From Streptomyces sp. NBC_01016 (GTDB taxonomy: Bacteria; Actinomycetota; Actinomycetes; Streptomycetales; Streptomycetaceae), in assembly GCF_026341035.1 (NCBI RefSeq), contig NZ_JAPEOQ010000002.1:3410001-3474000 (forward strand): 64,000 nucleotides of DNA, in the 5' to 3' direction. The position numbers and the translations under genes are program-made. The notes under the pieces are model-generated. The model searched no databases, was not told where the DNA came from, and saw only the letters and a program-made list of their open reading frames with translations. This document shows, piece by piece, positions 17,028-27,298 of the stretch. Position 1 is the first letter of the stretch. Every line of letters starts with the position of its first letter.

Positions 17028-17040
17028 AAGGAGGCATGTC

Positions 17041-18513
17041 ATGTACGACGTGATCATCGCGGGCGGCGGCCCCAACGGGCTGATGCTGGCCTGCGAACTG
17101 GCGCTGTCCGGGGTGCGCCCGGTCGTCATCGAGCGGCTCACCGGACCGAAGACGGAACCCCGGGCGAACGGCCTGGTGGGCCAGGTGGTGCGGATGCTGG
17201 ACCGGCGCGGCCTTTACGCCCGGATCAGCGGTTCCGACGAACCCGTACGGCCCGCGCCCCGCTACATGTTCGGCGCGTTCCCCCTGGAACTCCACCGGCT
17301 CGAGCACAACCCGGTCGGCATTCTCCCCGCACCCCAGGCCCGGATCGAGGCGGTCCTCGCCGAACGGGCCGCCGAACTCGGCGTCGACCTGCGCATGGGG
17401 CAGGAGGTCACCGATGTCCACCAGGACGCCGACTCGGTCCGGGTGACCCTGGCGAGCGGGGAACACCTCACGACCCGTTACCTGGTGGCCGCCGACGGAG
17501 GCCGCAGCACCGTGCGCCGCCTGGCCGGCATCGGCTTTCCCGGAGTCACCAACGACGACTTCGTGTCACGCTCCGCGAACGTCTCCGCGCGCGATGAACA
17601 CGTAGGCCCGCAAGGCGAGTTGATCGTCCCCGGCTACGGGACGCTGCCGCCCACCATGTACGTACGCACCGAGCGCGGGACCATCGTCTGGGCCCGGCTG
17701 CCCGGCCGCCCCGCGAGCGTCCACACCACGGAGGTCGAGTCACCGGACGAGGACCGGTCCGCGCCGATGACCTTCCAGGAACTGCTCGACAGCGCCGAAC
17801 GCGTCCTGGGCGCACCCCTGCCGGTACTCCCGCCCGAGGGTGAAGGGCCGCACCTGCTGCGCCGCCTCGTCGGAGGCAACACCCGGCTCGCGGACCGCTA
17901 CCGGGAAGGGCGGATCCTGCTGCTCGGGGACGCGGCCCACGTGCACTCCGCGGTCGGCGGCCCCGGCCTCAACCTGGGTCTCCAGGACGCCGTCAACCTC
18001 GGCTGGAAACTGGCCGCAACGGTGCGCGGGTGGGCGCCCGCAGAACTCCTCGACACCTATGACGAGGAGCGCCGCCCCGTCGCCGAACGCGTCGTGTACT
18101 CGACCCTCGCCCAGTCGGCGCTGCTGCGCCCCGGCCCGGAGGTCACCGCTCTGCGGACCGTCTTCGGCGAGATGCTGGCCACGACCGCGGGCACGGAACG
18201 CGTCGCCCACCTCGTCGCCGGCACCACCGAGGGCTTCGCACCCGACCTCGTCGTGCACACCGCCACGGGAATGCACCGGCTGGCCGAACTGACCGTCACC
18301 GGACGTCCGTTGCTCCTCGACCTGGGCGGAGGATCCGCCGACGTGGCGAAGCCCTGGCACGACCGCGTCGACGTGATCACCGGCACGGCCGACGGCACCG
18401 ACGCGACGGGCATGCTGCTGCGTCCCGACACCCATCTCGCCTGGACCGGCCACGGCCCGGACGACGTGGGCGGACTGGAGGCGGCACTGCACCGCTGGTT
18501 CGGCACACCGTAG
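17041..18513 (+). CDS. FAD-dependent aromatic-ring monooxygenase (class A; Rox/PgaE-like)
   Basis: A 490-residue flavoprotein monooxygenase. The N-terminal dinucleotide motif is VIIAGGGPNGLMLACELALSG and the second FAD motif is ILLLGDAAHVHSAVGGPGLN. Between them lies the family DG motif (VAADGGRSTVRR). A C-terminal thioredoxin-like domain runs from about residue 390. It hydroxylates an aromatic or polyketide substrate with NAD(P)H and O2. Relatives include rifampicin monooxygenases and polyketide tailoring enzymes. The start at ATG 17041 has an ideal AAGGAGG. With its own TetR and tandem operators, it looks like an inducible detoxification or degradation module. Confidence 0.88.
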   Translation: MYDVIIAGGGPNGLMLACELALSGVRPVVIERLTGPKTEPRANGLVGQVVRMLDRRGLYARISGSDEPVRPAPRYMFGAFPLELHRLEHNPVGILPAPQARIEAVLAERAAELGVDLRMGQEVTDVHQDADSVRVTLASGEHLTTRYLVAADGGRSTVRRLAGIGFPGVTNDDFVSRSANVSARDEHVGPQGELIVPGYGTLPPTMYVRTERGTIVWARLPGRPASVHTTEVESPDEDRSAPMTFQELLDSAERVLGAPLPVLPPEGEGPHLLRRLVGGNTRLADRYREGRILLLGDAAHVHSAVGGPGLNLGLQDAVNLGWKLAATVRGWAPAELLDTYDEERRPVAERVVYSTLAQSALLRPGPEVTALRTVFGEMLATTAGTERVAHLVAGTTEGFAPDLVVHTATGMHRLAELTVTGRPLLLDLGGGSADVAKPWHDRVDVITGTADGTDATGMLLRPDTHLAWTGHGPDDVGGLEAALHRWFGTP

Positions 18514-18520
18514 AGATGGG

Positions 18521-18543
18521 GCGCAGGTGGGTGTCACCTGCGC
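18521..18543. terminator. Convergent terminator hairpin
   Basis: A 9-bp perfect stem (GCGCAGGTG at 18521-18529, CACCTGCGC at 18535-18543) with a 5-nt loop, between the FAD monooxygenase and the convergent grpB gene. It overlaps the end of the latter. Confidence 0.65.
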
Positions 18544-19124
18544 CGTGCCGGGGCGGGGGCGGGGTGCCAGCCGGTCCGGGCTGCCCAGGCCTCCGCCGCC
18601 TCCATCAGTACCTCGGTGGCCGGCGCCTTGATCTGCCCGTAGTCGGACAGATCGGGGACGCTGCGGGCCAGGCGCTGCTTGAACGCTCCCCACGCCCGGC
18701 GGGCATCCTCCTCCGCGCGCAGGTAGTCCCGGAACAGCAGCGCGAAGCGGGAGTTGGGGCGTCCCTCCTCGCGCACGTGCACATTGCAGCGACGCGCACC
18801 GACCGGCGGCGCGAACACCAGCTTGCGGCACTCCTCGCCGCCCGAGACCTCGACGCGGTTCCAGGGCTCGGGACGGCGGCGGAAACCGATCGCCGCGAGC
18901 AGGGCGGTGTGCACGTCCTCGTCGAGCGCCGCGACCCGGACCTGGATGTCCACACAGTCCTTCGCGGCCAGACCCGGCACCGACGTGGAGCCGACATGGT
19001 CGATCGAGAGAGCCTGCGTGCCGAGCGCGGGCCCCAGCACGCCCGCCAGCCGCTCGAACTCCGCGGCCCACTCCGGCCGATGGTCCAGAACCGCCAGCGG
19101 ACCGGACTCATCGGGGAACGGCAC
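18534..19124 (-). CDS. GrpB-family (UPF0157) nucleotidyltransferase-fold protein
   Basis: A 196-residue protein with the GrpB signature DHVGSTSVPGLAAKDCVDIQV at residues 42-62, a nucleotidyltransferase-like fold. This family has no settled function. The start is GTG 19124, 1 bp after the FAH stop, so it is translationally coupled as the third gene of the lacI-FAH-grpB operon. Why it belongs to a sugar operon is unclear. Confidence 0.85.
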   Translation of the reverse strand: MPFPDESGPLAVLDHRPEWAAEFERLAGVLGPALGTQALSIDHVGSTSVPGLAAKDCVDIQVRVAALDEDVHTALLAAIGFRRRPEPWNRVEVSGGEECRKLVFAPPVGARRCNVHVREEGRPNSRFALLFRDYLRAEEDARRAWGAFKQRLARSVPDLSDYGQIKAPATEVLMEAAEAWAARTGWHPAPAPARRR

Positions 19125-19125
19125 G

Positions 19126-20070
19126 TCAGGCGCTCCCCGAAGCGGATCGGCGGACGTCGCGGCGGATCAGCGGGCGGTCCACCGCCTCGACCAGCCAGTC
19201 GAGTTCGGCCCGCCCGACGCGCACATGGTTGGTCAGCACGCCCACCCCGTCGATCGCCGTCTCGACCAGGTCACCCGCCTGCAGCGTGAAGTCGATCTCC
19301 GGCACGATGCCGGTCCCCGTGGACAGCACGGCCCCGTCGGGGAACGGCTGGCACCGCCACAGGTACTCCGCCAACTCCTCGGGCGAGCGGTGGAACGCGG
19401 CCGTGGAGATCGCTCCCCGGAACGCGGCGGACCCGTCCCGCCACACGGTCAGCGAGATCTTCAGCGCCTGCGGGGCGTCGATCTCCCACACCGGGACGAT
19501 GCCCGAGGACACCGCCGCGCTCCCGGCGTAGATCTTCGCCTGGGGGAGATAGAGCGGGTTCTCGCCCTCGATGGAGCGCGAGCTGACGTCGTCCACGATC
19601 ACGTAACCGACCGTCTGCGCCGCCTGGTTGAGGACCACGCCGAGCTCCGGCTCCGGCACGTTCAGCTCGGAGTCGTCCCGGACCGCGATCGGTTCGTCGT
19701 CGGTGACCAGGCGCCACGGCAGCGCCTTCAGGAACAGCTCGGGCCGTTCGGCGTCATAGACCCGCTCGTACACCGACTGCTCGGTGCTCTCCTCGACGCG
19801 GGCCTCGCGCGAGCGCTCGTACGTCACGCCGGCCGCCCACAGCTCCATCAAACCGTCCATCGGCGGCAGCAGGAGCACGTCGGCCTCGTCGACGTCGGGC
19901 TGTTGCCGCGCGGCGGTCGTCTCGACCAGCTCCCGCAGTCCGTCGACCGGCAGCCGCAGCAGGTCGGCGACGCGGGGCGCCCCGTCGAAACTGCGGATCG
20001 CGCCGGATGCGTCGGCGATCCCTGTCCTTACGGTTCCGGTGTCGTCGGCGAAGCGGACGATGCGCGTCAT
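19126..20070 (-). CDS. FAH-family enzyme, likely 2-keto-3-deoxy-pentonate (KDA) dehydratase
   Basis: A 314-residue fumarylacetoacetate-hydrolase-fold protein. The features GVTYERSREARVEE, YDAERPELFLKALPWR and SELNVPEPELGVVLN, and the metal-binding acids in the VPEPELG region, resemble the KdaD-type 2-dehydro-3-deoxy-D-arabinonate dehydratases of oxidative pentose pathways. Those enzymes give alpha-ketoglutarate semialdehyde. It follows lacI by 54 bp and precedes grpB. It is divergent from the GH172/ABC/FGGY genes, which suggests it takes a pentose-derived acid released from an imported sugar. A ketopyruvate hydrolase is the main alternative. Confidence 0.78.
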   Translation of the reverse strand: MTRIVRFADDTGTVRTGIADASGAIRSFDGAPRVADLLRLPVDGLRELVETTAARQQPDVDEADVLLLPPMDGLMELWAAGVTYERSREARVEESTEQSVYERVYDAERPELFLKALPWRLVTDDEPIAVRDDSELNVPEPELGVVLNQAAQTVGYVIVDDVSSRSIEGENPLYLPQAKIYAGSAAVSSGIVPVWEIDAPQALKISLTVWRDGSAAFRGAISTAAFHRSPEELAEYLWRCQPFPDGAVLSTGTGIVPEIDFTLQAGDLVETAIDGVGVLTNHVRVGRAELDWLVEAVDRPLIRRDVRRSASGSA

Positions 20071-20124
20071 GCGGGGGTCCTTTCCCTCGGGCTTTCCGGT
20101 CTGTGTACTTCCGTGCGTGTGCGG

Positions 20125-21144
20125 TCAGTGGGTCGCCGGGCCGCTCGTCGACTCCCGGACCTGGAGCGAGGTGCGCAGCACCACCGTCTGCAGCGGCTTC
20201 GCGGTCCCCGCGATGCGCTCCTGCAACAGCTGCGCGGCCGCGAACCCCAGCTCGTACGAAGGGAGTTGGACCGAGCTGAGGGACGGTGTGACCAGCTCGG
20301 GCCAGGGCACGTCGCCGAACGAGAGCAGCCCGGTGCCCGGCGGTTCGAGCCCGGCCTCGCGCAGCGCCGCGAGCGCACCCACCGTCATGAGGTTGTTGGC
20401 CACGAACACGGCGTCCGGCGGCTCGGGCAGGGCGAGCAACCGCTCCATCGCGGCGCGCCCGCCGTCTACCCGGAAGTCCCCGTGCACGACGTACTCGGGG
20501 GGCGGGTCGGCCGGCTGCCCGGTGTCGCCCAGGTGGTCGCGCAGCACCGCCCGGTACCCGGCGAGGCGTTCGTCGGACGTGGAGGCGCCGTCGGGGCCCG
20601 CGATACAGGCGATACGCCGGTACCCGCGGGCCAGCAGATGCTCGGTGGCCTCCTCGCCGCCGTGCCGGTTGTCCATCATCACGGCATCGACGGATGCGCC
20701 GCGCGGGCGCCGGTCGACCGCGACCACCGGGGTGCCCCGGTCGACGAGCGCGGACAGGTCGGTGCGGTGCCGGGAGGCGGCGGCGACTATCACCCCGGCC
20801 ATCTGCTCGGCCGCGGCCACCTCCAGATAACGGTGCTCCTTGTCGACGTCCTCGTCCGTGTTGCACAGCACCACCGACAGGTTGGTCTCCTGCGCCGCGT
20901 CCTCGACGCCGCGGGCGAGCGCGGTGAAGAACGGGTTGCCGATGTCCGGGATGATCAGTCCGATCACGGAGGCGCGCTGCATCCGAAGCGAGCGGGCGAC
21001 CCGGTTGGGCGCGAAGCCGAGCAGGGCCGCGGCGGCGCGCACGGTCGCGGCGCGCTCCGCGGTGACCCGGCCGCCGTTGAAGACCCGCGACACGGTGGCG
21101 GGGGAGACCCCGGCCTCGCGTGCCACGTCGTAGATCGTCGCCAC
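20125..21144 (-). CDS. LacI-family repressor of the GH172/ABC sugar locus
   Basis: A 339-residue regulator. The HTH and hinge are ATIYDVAREAGVSPATVSRVFNGG with RSLRMQRASVIGLIIPDIGNPFF, followed by a sugar-binding periplasmic-type domain. It is divergent from the GH172 gene. Two TGAAA/TTTCA-type palindromes in the shared 273-bp spacer match LacI half-site logic, one directly behind a good -35/-10 pair. It probably represses both arms until an arabinose- or fructose-containing ligand is present. The ligand is inference. Confidence 0.92.
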   Translation of the reverse strand: MATIYDVAREAGVSPATVSRVFNGGRVTAERAATVRAAAALLGFAPNRVARSLRMQRASVIGLIIPDIGNPFFTALARGVEDAAQETNLSVVLCNTDEDVDKEHRYLEVAAAEQMAGVIVAAASRHRTDLSALVDRGTPVVAVDRRPRGASVDAVMMDNRHGGEEATEHLLARGYRRIACIAGPDGASTSDERLAGYRAVLRDHLGDTGQPADPPPEYVVHGDFRVDGGRAAMERLLALPEPPDAVFVANNLMTVGALAALREAGLEPPGTGLLSFGDVPWPELVTPSLSSVQLPSYELGFAAAQLLQERIAGTAKPLQTVVLRTSLQVRESTSGPATH

Positions 21145-21256
21145 AGACCTCTCACGCAGCCCCTCGTCCAGGCGGGGCAGACGGCCCCGCGATCCGTGCT
21201 GTGCCCGGTGGTGCCGCCATTGTCCGCCTGAGCAACTCCCCTTCCCACGCGAAGTC

Positions 21257-21285
21257 TTGACAGCGTCTGGCGGGAAACCTACGTT
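21257..21285 (+). promoter_or_regulatory. Sigma-70-type promoter for the GH172-ABC operon
   Basis: TTGACA at 21257-21262 and TACGTT at 21280-21285 with a 17-bp spacer, an unusually good match to the principal-sigma consensus in this genome. A LacI-type palindrome begins 5 bp after the -10, over the expected start point. Confidence 0.75.
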
Positions 21286-21289
21286 CCCG

Positions 21290-21303
21290 TGAAACGGATT
21301 TCA
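21290..21303. promoter_or_regulatory. Candidate LacI operator O1 (TGAAA-CGGA-TTTCA)
   Basis: A 5-bp perfect inverted repeat placed over the expected transcription start of the GH172 operon. It shares the GAAA..TTTC core with O2 at 21390-21401. Confidence 0.7.
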
Positions 21304-21389
21304 AGACGTTCGGCCGCGGCCGCAAAGGGTGCGGATTTCTCAGCTCGGCATTCCAGACATTGACGGAGAGAACCTCCGCGATGTCATGC

Positions 21390-21401
21390 GAAATCGATTT
21401 C
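21390..21401. promoter_or_regulatory. Candidate LacI operator O2 (GAAATCGATTTC)
   Basis: A perfect 12-bp palindrome 16 bp before the GH172 start codon, 100 bp downstream of O1. Its sequence is close to the usual actinobacterial LacI consensus. The O1-O2 spacing would allow looping or roadblock repression. Confidence 0.72.
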
Positions 21402-21417
21402 AAACGACGGAGCTTCG

Positions 21418-22521
<1,104 letters not shown>

Positions 22522-22605
22522 CCGGTCCGGTTCGTCCGTCACCCCGCACCACCCCTACGTAGGCAGGCACGTACCCACACCCACAGAGAGAGACGGGAGC
22601 ACGCC

Positions 22606-23964
22606 ATGCTCCGACACGGCAAGGGCGCCGTGACGCCGTCCCGCCGCCGCATCCTCGGCGGCGCCGCCGGGCTCGCGGCGGCCGGCGCGACCGGGCCGCT
22701 GGTGAGCGGTTGCGGTGGGCCGGCCAAGGCCGAGGGCGGGACGTTGAAGTTCTGGCACTTCTACGACTCGGCCTCCTCCGATCCCGCGATGCGCGGCCAG
22801 GCCAAGTGGTTCGACGACGTCATCCGCGACTGGAACGCCACGCACGACGTGAAGGTCGAGCCGTTCTTCGTTCCCGGCACCAGCTACCAGGGGTCGAAGA
22901 TGGTCACGGCCTTCGCCTCCGGTACCGGCCCGGACATCTTTCTGCTGAGCCCCGGTGACTTCCTGCGCTACCAGAACGGCGGCATCCTCGCCGACCTCAC
23001 TCCGCACATGGACAGGGCGGCCGTCGCGGACTACGGGACGTCGCTGACCAGCCGCGTGGTCGAGGGCAAGGTGTACGCCCTGCCGATGGAGGTCGAACCG
23101 TTGGCGATCTTCTACAACGTCCGCAACTGGGAGAAGGCGGGCCTGTCCGAGGCCGACATCCCCACCACGTGGGACGGGCTCCTCGACGCAGGCGACAAGC
23201 TGCGCGCCAAGGGCGGTGGCGCCGGGCTCGTCTTCGAGACCGACCCCGGCTACTACCAGAACTTCACCTGGTACTGCTGGATGTGGCAGGGCGGCGGCGA
23301 CGTCCTCGACAAGGACGGCAACGTCACGTTCGACTCCAAAGCGGCACGCCAGGGCCTGTCCCTGTGGCAGGACGCGGTCCGGCACGGCATCGCGCCACGC
23401 ACCAAGCCGGCCGCCGGCGACCAGCTCAGCGCCTTCAAGGCGGGTCAGGCAGGGATGTGGCAGAGCGGCATCTGGATGGTGAACACGTTCAAGGTGGGTG
23501 CGCCCGAGCTCGAGTACGGAGTGTTCAAGCTGCCCACACCGCCCGGCGGCCGCTACTCCACCGCCGTCGGCGGCTGGTCCTTCTGCGCCAGCACGCAGTC
23601 GAGCAACCCGGACGCCGCCGCCGAGTTCTGCGGATGGGCGCTCGGCCGCATGAACAAGAAGTCCGTCGACCGCACCGTCTCCTGGTGCACCGGCGTGAAG
23701 TCCGATGTGTCGCCGCGCGCCTCGGCGCTCAAGGCCGCCACCGCCAAGGGCGGTTACGACTCCTGGGCGATGAAGAAGTTCAAGAACGAGATCTTCCCCG
23801 GGGGGCGGCCCGAGCCGCGCTACCCCCCGGTCGTCTACAAGGCGGTCTCGGACGCCATCCAGGCCACCATGCTCGGCGGCAAGGGCGTGGCCTCCGAGGC
23901 CGACCGGGCCGCGCAGACCATCGAGGCGTACATGAAGAGCTACCAGGGGGCGAGCTTGATATGA
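22606..23964 (+). CDS. ABC sugar-transporter substrate-binding lipoprotein
   Basis: A family-1 solute-binding protein of 452 residues. The signal peptide is twin-arginine-like (SRRRILGG, residues 12-19) with a lipobox ending at Cys36 (VSGC), so it is a Tat lipoprotein on the outer face of the membrane. The mature part starts GGTLKFWHFYDS, typical of carbohydrate-binding members. Its stop overlaps the next start (ATGA). It captures the oligosaccharide that GH172 is proposed to cleave inside the cell. Confidence 0.93.
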   Translation: MLRHGKGAVTPSRRRILGGAAGLAAAGATGPLVSGCGGPAKAEGGTLKFWHFYDSASSDPAMRGQAKWFDDVIRDWNATHDVKVEPFFVPGTSYQGSKMVTAFASGTGPDIFLLSPGDFLRYQNGGILADLTPHMDRAAVADYGTSLTSRVVEGKVYALPMEVEPLAIFYNVRNWEKAGLSEADIPTTWDGLLDAGDKLRAKGGGAGLVFETDPGYYQNFTWYCWMWQGGGDVLDKDGNVTFDSKAARQGLSLWQDAVRHGIAPRTKPAAGDQLSAFKAGQAGMWQSGIWMVNTFKVGAPELEYGVFKLPTPPGGRYSTAVGGWSFCASTQSSNPDAAAEFCGWALGRMNKKSVDRTVSWCTGVKSDVSPRASALKAATAKGGYDSWAMKKFKNEIFPGGRPEPRYPPVVYKAVSDAIQATMLGGKGVASEADRAAQTIEAYMKSYQGASLI

Positions 23965-24920
23965 GCAGCATCGCTACCGAACGGCAGCAGGCCGCCGCGC
24001 CACCGGCCGCCGCGGAACACCCGCCCCGCCGCAGGCTGAGCCGCAAGCACCGGGAGTGGATCGCGGCCGGTCTCTTCCTGCTGCCCGACGGACTCGGCCT
24101 GTCCGTCTTCGTGATCCTTCCGATGTTCTTCTCGATCGTCCTGAGCTTCTTCCAGGTGTCGGGCTTCGGCTCGTACGAATGGATCGGACTCGGGAACTAC
24201 GAGCGGATGTTCAACGACCCGTACTTCTGGTCCTCGATGTGGGTCACGGCGAAGTACGTGGTCATCATGGTGCCGGTGCTCTTCGTCGTCAGCCTCGGGC
24301 TCGGCATCCTCATGAAGCAGAAGCTGCCCGGCATGGCCGTCTACCGTACGGCCCTGTTCATGCCGTACATGCTCAGTCTCGTCGTCGCGGGCCTGCTGTG
24401 GAAGTTCATGTTCGACGAGCAGACCGGCGTCGCCAACAAGATCGTGGGCGCGTTCGGCATCAGCCCGCAGTCGTGGCTCGGCGACCCCAGCCTCGCGCTG
24501 TACTCCGTCATCCTCGTGACGGTCTGGTACATGATGGGCTACTACATGATCATTTTCCTCGCGGGCCTCAACGAGATCCCCAAGGAGTACTACGAGGCCG
24601 CCAAGATCGACGGCGCGAGCCCGTGGACGTCCTTCCGGAAGATCACCTGGCCGCTGCTGCGTCCCACGAGCTTCTTCGTGCTCATCATGACCACGGTCGC
24701 CGCCATCACCGGCACCTTCGACCTGGTCTACTCACTGACCGCCGGCGGACCGGCCAACGGGACCGCCGTCGCCATGTTCTACATCTACCAACAGGCGTTC
24801 GTCTTCGGTGAGTACGGCTACGCCTCCGCTCTCGGCACGTTCCTCGTGCTGATCATGGTCGTGCTGTCCTGGGTCATCTTCAAGCTCACGAAGGGCGGGA
24901 GGTTCGACGATGGAGAGTGA
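23961..24920 (+). CDS. ABC sugar permease subunit 1 (MalF type)
   Basis: A 319-residue inner-membrane permease with six helices and the EAA loop YYEAAKIDGASPWTSFRKITWPLL (near residues 210-233). The start at 23961 overlaps the binding-protein stop by 4 bp. The operon contains no ATPase gene. As in many Streptomyces carbohydrate systems, a shared MsiK-type ATPase elsewhere probably energises it. Confidence 0.93.
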   Translation: MSSIATERQQAAAPPAAAEHPPRRRLSRKHREWIAAGLFLLPDGLGLSVFVILPMFFSIVLSFFQVSGFGSYEWIGLGNYERMFNDPYFWSSMWVTAKYVVIMVPVLFVVSLGLGILMKQKLPGMAVYRTALFMPYMLSLVVAGLLWKFMFDEQTGVANKIVGAFGISPQSWLGDPSLALYSVILVTVWYMMGYYMIIFLAGLNEIPKEYYEAAKIDGASPWTSFRKITWPLLRPTSFFVLIMTTVAAITGTFDLVYSLTAGGPANGTAVAMFYIYQQAFVFGEYGYASALGTFLVLIMVVLSWVIFKLTKGGRFDDGE

Positions 24921-25758
24921 CACCGTCACCACAGGCATGACGCCCCGTACGCGTTTCGGTAAGCGCGGAGGGCTCACGATCGTCGGGATCGTCCTGTCGC
25001 TGGTCAGCCTCTTCCCGATCCTCTGGGCCATTTCCTCGTCCTTCAAGACGCGCGCCACCGTCACCGACGGCAAGCTGCTCCCGAACGACTTCACCTGGGA
25101 GAACTTCCGCTACGTCTTCACCGAAGTACCCTTCGGGCGCTGGCTGTTGAACAGCTTCATCATGGCCGCCGTCATCACCGTCGCGGCCCTGTTCTTCCAC
25201 TCCATGGCCGCCTACGCGCTGGCCCGGCTGAAGTTCCCCGGCCGCGACTCGATCTTCGCCGTCATCTTCTCGACGCTGCTGATCACCGCGCCCGTGGTGC
25301 TCATCCCGCTGTTCATCATCGTGCGCCAACTCGGGATGCTGGACAGCTACGCGGGCCTGATCATCCCGCTCATCTTCAACGCGTTCGGGATCTTCCTGCT
25401 GCGCCAGTTCTACCTGGGCATCCCCAAGGAGCTGGAGGAGGCGGCGATCGTCGACGGCTGCGGCTACTGGCGCGTCTACTGGAACATCATTCTGCCGCTG
25501 TCCCGGCCGATCCTCTCCGCGCTGGCGGTGTTCTTCTTCCTCGCGAACTGGAACCAGTTCGCCTGGCCGCTGGTGTCCACGAGCAGCACCGACCTCACCG
25601 TCACCCAGGTCGGTATCTCGTCCTTCACTACGCAGTACGGCGCGAACTGGAACTACATCCTCGCCGCCGCCGTGATCGCGGTGATCCCCATGCTGACGTT
25701 GTTCCTCATCTTCCAGCGCCAGATGGTCGAATCGATCAAGACCTCTGGCCTGAAGTAG
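24910..25758 (+). CDS. ABC sugar permease subunit 2 (MalG type)
   Basis: A 282-residue permease with six helices and the EAA loop ELEEAAIVDGCGYWRVYWNIILPLS, overlapping subunit 1 by 11 bp. Together they form the membrane channel for the sugar captured by the upstream lipoprotein. Confidence 0.93.
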   Translation: MESDTVTTGMTPRTRFGKRGGLTIVGIVLSLVSLFPILWAISSSFKTRATVTDGKLLPNDFTWENFRYVFTEVPFGRWLLNSFIMAAVITVAALFFHSMAAYALARLKFPGRDSIFAVIFSTLLITAPVVLIPLFIIVRQLGMLDSYAGLIIPLIFNAFGIFLLRQFYLGIPKELEEAAIVDGCGYWRVYWNIILPLSRPILSALAVFFFLANWNQFAWPLVSTSSTDLTVTQVGISSFTTQYGANWNYILAAAVIAVIPMLTLFLIFQRQMVESIKTSGLK

Positions 25759-25786
25759 AAGAAGCAGAACCAGAAAGGGTGACCAC

Positions 25787-27286
25787 ATGACTCAGCCCTG
25801 GCGCCAGCCCCAATCCGCAGTCATCGGCGTGGACATCGGTACGTCCAGCAGCAAGGGGATCCTCGTCGCCCTGGACGGCACCGTGCTGCGCACCGCCGTC
25901 CGCGAGCACGCCGTCGACCGTCCCGCCCCGGGGCACGTGGAGATGCCGGGTGAGGTGTGGTGGGACGAATTCGTGTCCCTCGCGCGCGAGTTGACGTCCG
26001 CCGAGGAAACGGACGTGGTCGCCGTCGGCGTCAGCGGCATGGGGCCGTGCGTGCTGCTCACCGACGCCGACGACATGCCGCTGCGGCCCGCGATCCTGTA
26101 CGGCGTCGACACCCGCTCCGTCGCCCAGATCGAGCGCCTGGAAAGGGAGTTGGGGGCGGACGAGATCGTCCAGCGGTGCGGATCGCGGCTCACCTCGCAG
26201 GCGGCGGGCGCCAAGGTTGCGTGGGTCGCCGACGAGGAGCCGGAGGTGTTCGCCCGCGCCCGCCGTCTCTACATGCCCAGCTCGTGGCTCGCCCGCCAGC
26301 TCACCGGCGCCTACGTCCTCGACCACCACTCCGCCAGCCAGTGCACCCCGCTCTACGACACCCTGGCCCGCGACTGGTACGCGCCGTGGGCCGAGCGGAT
26401 CGCGCCCGGTGTCGAACTCCCGCCGCTGCGCTGGTCCGGCGAGGCGGCCGGAACCGTCACCGCCGAGGCCGCCCGCGCCACGGGCCTGCCCGCCGGCATC
26501 CCCGTCACCACCGGCACCGTCGACGCCTGGGCCGAGGCGCTCAGCGTCGGTGCGCACGGCGTCGGTGACCTGATGCTGATGTACGGCACGACCATGTTCC
26601 TCGTGCACACCGTGCCCGATTTGCTGCGCGACCCCGCGCTGTGGAGCACGGTCGGCGCGCTGCCCGACACCCGCAACCTCGCGGGCGGCATGGCCACATC
26701 CGGCGCCGTCACCGGCTGGCTGCGCGACCTGTTCGGCGACGTCGCCTACCCCGAACTCCTGGGCCTCGCCGAGAAGTCGGGGCCCGGCGCGAACGGCCTG
26801 CTGATGCTGCCGTACTTCGCCGGGGAGCGCACCCCCGTCGACGACCCGCGCGCCCGTGGTGTCATCGCCGGTCTCACTCTCGGCCACACACGAGGCGACC
26901 TGTACCGGTCCGCCCTGGAGGCCACCGCCTTCGGTGTGCGGCACAACATCGAGGCGCTGGAAGCCGCGGGCGGCGACATCCGCCGCGTCGTCGCCGTCGG
27001 CGGCGGCACGCAGGGGCGGCTGTGGACCCAGATCGTCTCCGACGTCACCGGCCGCACGCAGGAGGTGCGGACGACCTCCGTCGGAGCCTCCTACGGAGGG
27101 GCCCTGCTCGCCGCGCAGCTCGTCGCGGACGACGCCCGCATCGACGACTGGAACCCCGTCGCCGAACGCCTCGCGCCGCGCCCCGAGGTGACGGCCCGCT
27201 ACGACGACCTGTACGCCCTCTACCGCGACCTCTACCCGGCGTCGGCGGACGTGACGCACGCCCTGGCCGACCTTCAGACCCGCTGA
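25787..27286 (+). CDS. FGGY-family carbohydrate kinase
   Basis: A 499-residue sugar kinase. The phosphate-1 motif is VIGVDIGTSSSKGILV, the second motif GVGVSGMGPCVLL-like, and the adenosine motif VVAVGGGTQGRLWTQIVSDVTG. FGGY members phosphorylate ketopentoses, gluconate or polyols. In this operon, after GH172 and the importer, the likely substrate is a ketopentose such as ribulose or xylulose, or a sugar acid. ATG 25787 lies 28 bp after the permease stop with AAAGGG upstream. Confidence 0.88.
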   Translation: MTQPWRQPQSAVIGVDIGTSSSKGILVALDGTVLRTAVREHAVDRPAPGHVEMPGEVWWDEFVSLARELTSAEETDVVAVGVSGMGPCVLLTDADDMPLRPAILYGVDTRSVAQIERLERELGADEIVQRCGSRLTSQAAGAKVAWVADEEPEVFARARRLYMPSSWLARQLTGAYVLDHHSASQCTPLYDTLARDWYAPWAERIAPGVELPPLRWSGEAAGTVTAEAARATGLPAGIPVTTGTVDAWAEALSVGAHGVGDLMLMYGTTMFLVHTVPDLLRDPALWSTVGALPDTRNLAGGMATSGAVTGWLRDLFGDVAYPELLGLAEKSGPGANGLLMLPYFAGERTPVDDPRARGVIAGLTLGHTRGDLYRSALEATAFGVRHNIEALEAAGGDIRRVVAVGGGTQGRLWTQIVSDVTGRTQEVRTTSVGASYGGALLAAQLVADDARIDDWNPVAERLAPRPEVTARYDDLYALYRDLYPASADVTHALADLQTR

Positions 27287-27298
27287 GTCGCCCCGTGC

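Noticed and set aside
23961..25758. Missing ATPase in the sugar ABC operon taken as a sign of a broken transporter
   Set aside because: Streptomyces carbohydrate importers commonly share one MsiK-type ATPase encoded elsewhere, so absence is normal.
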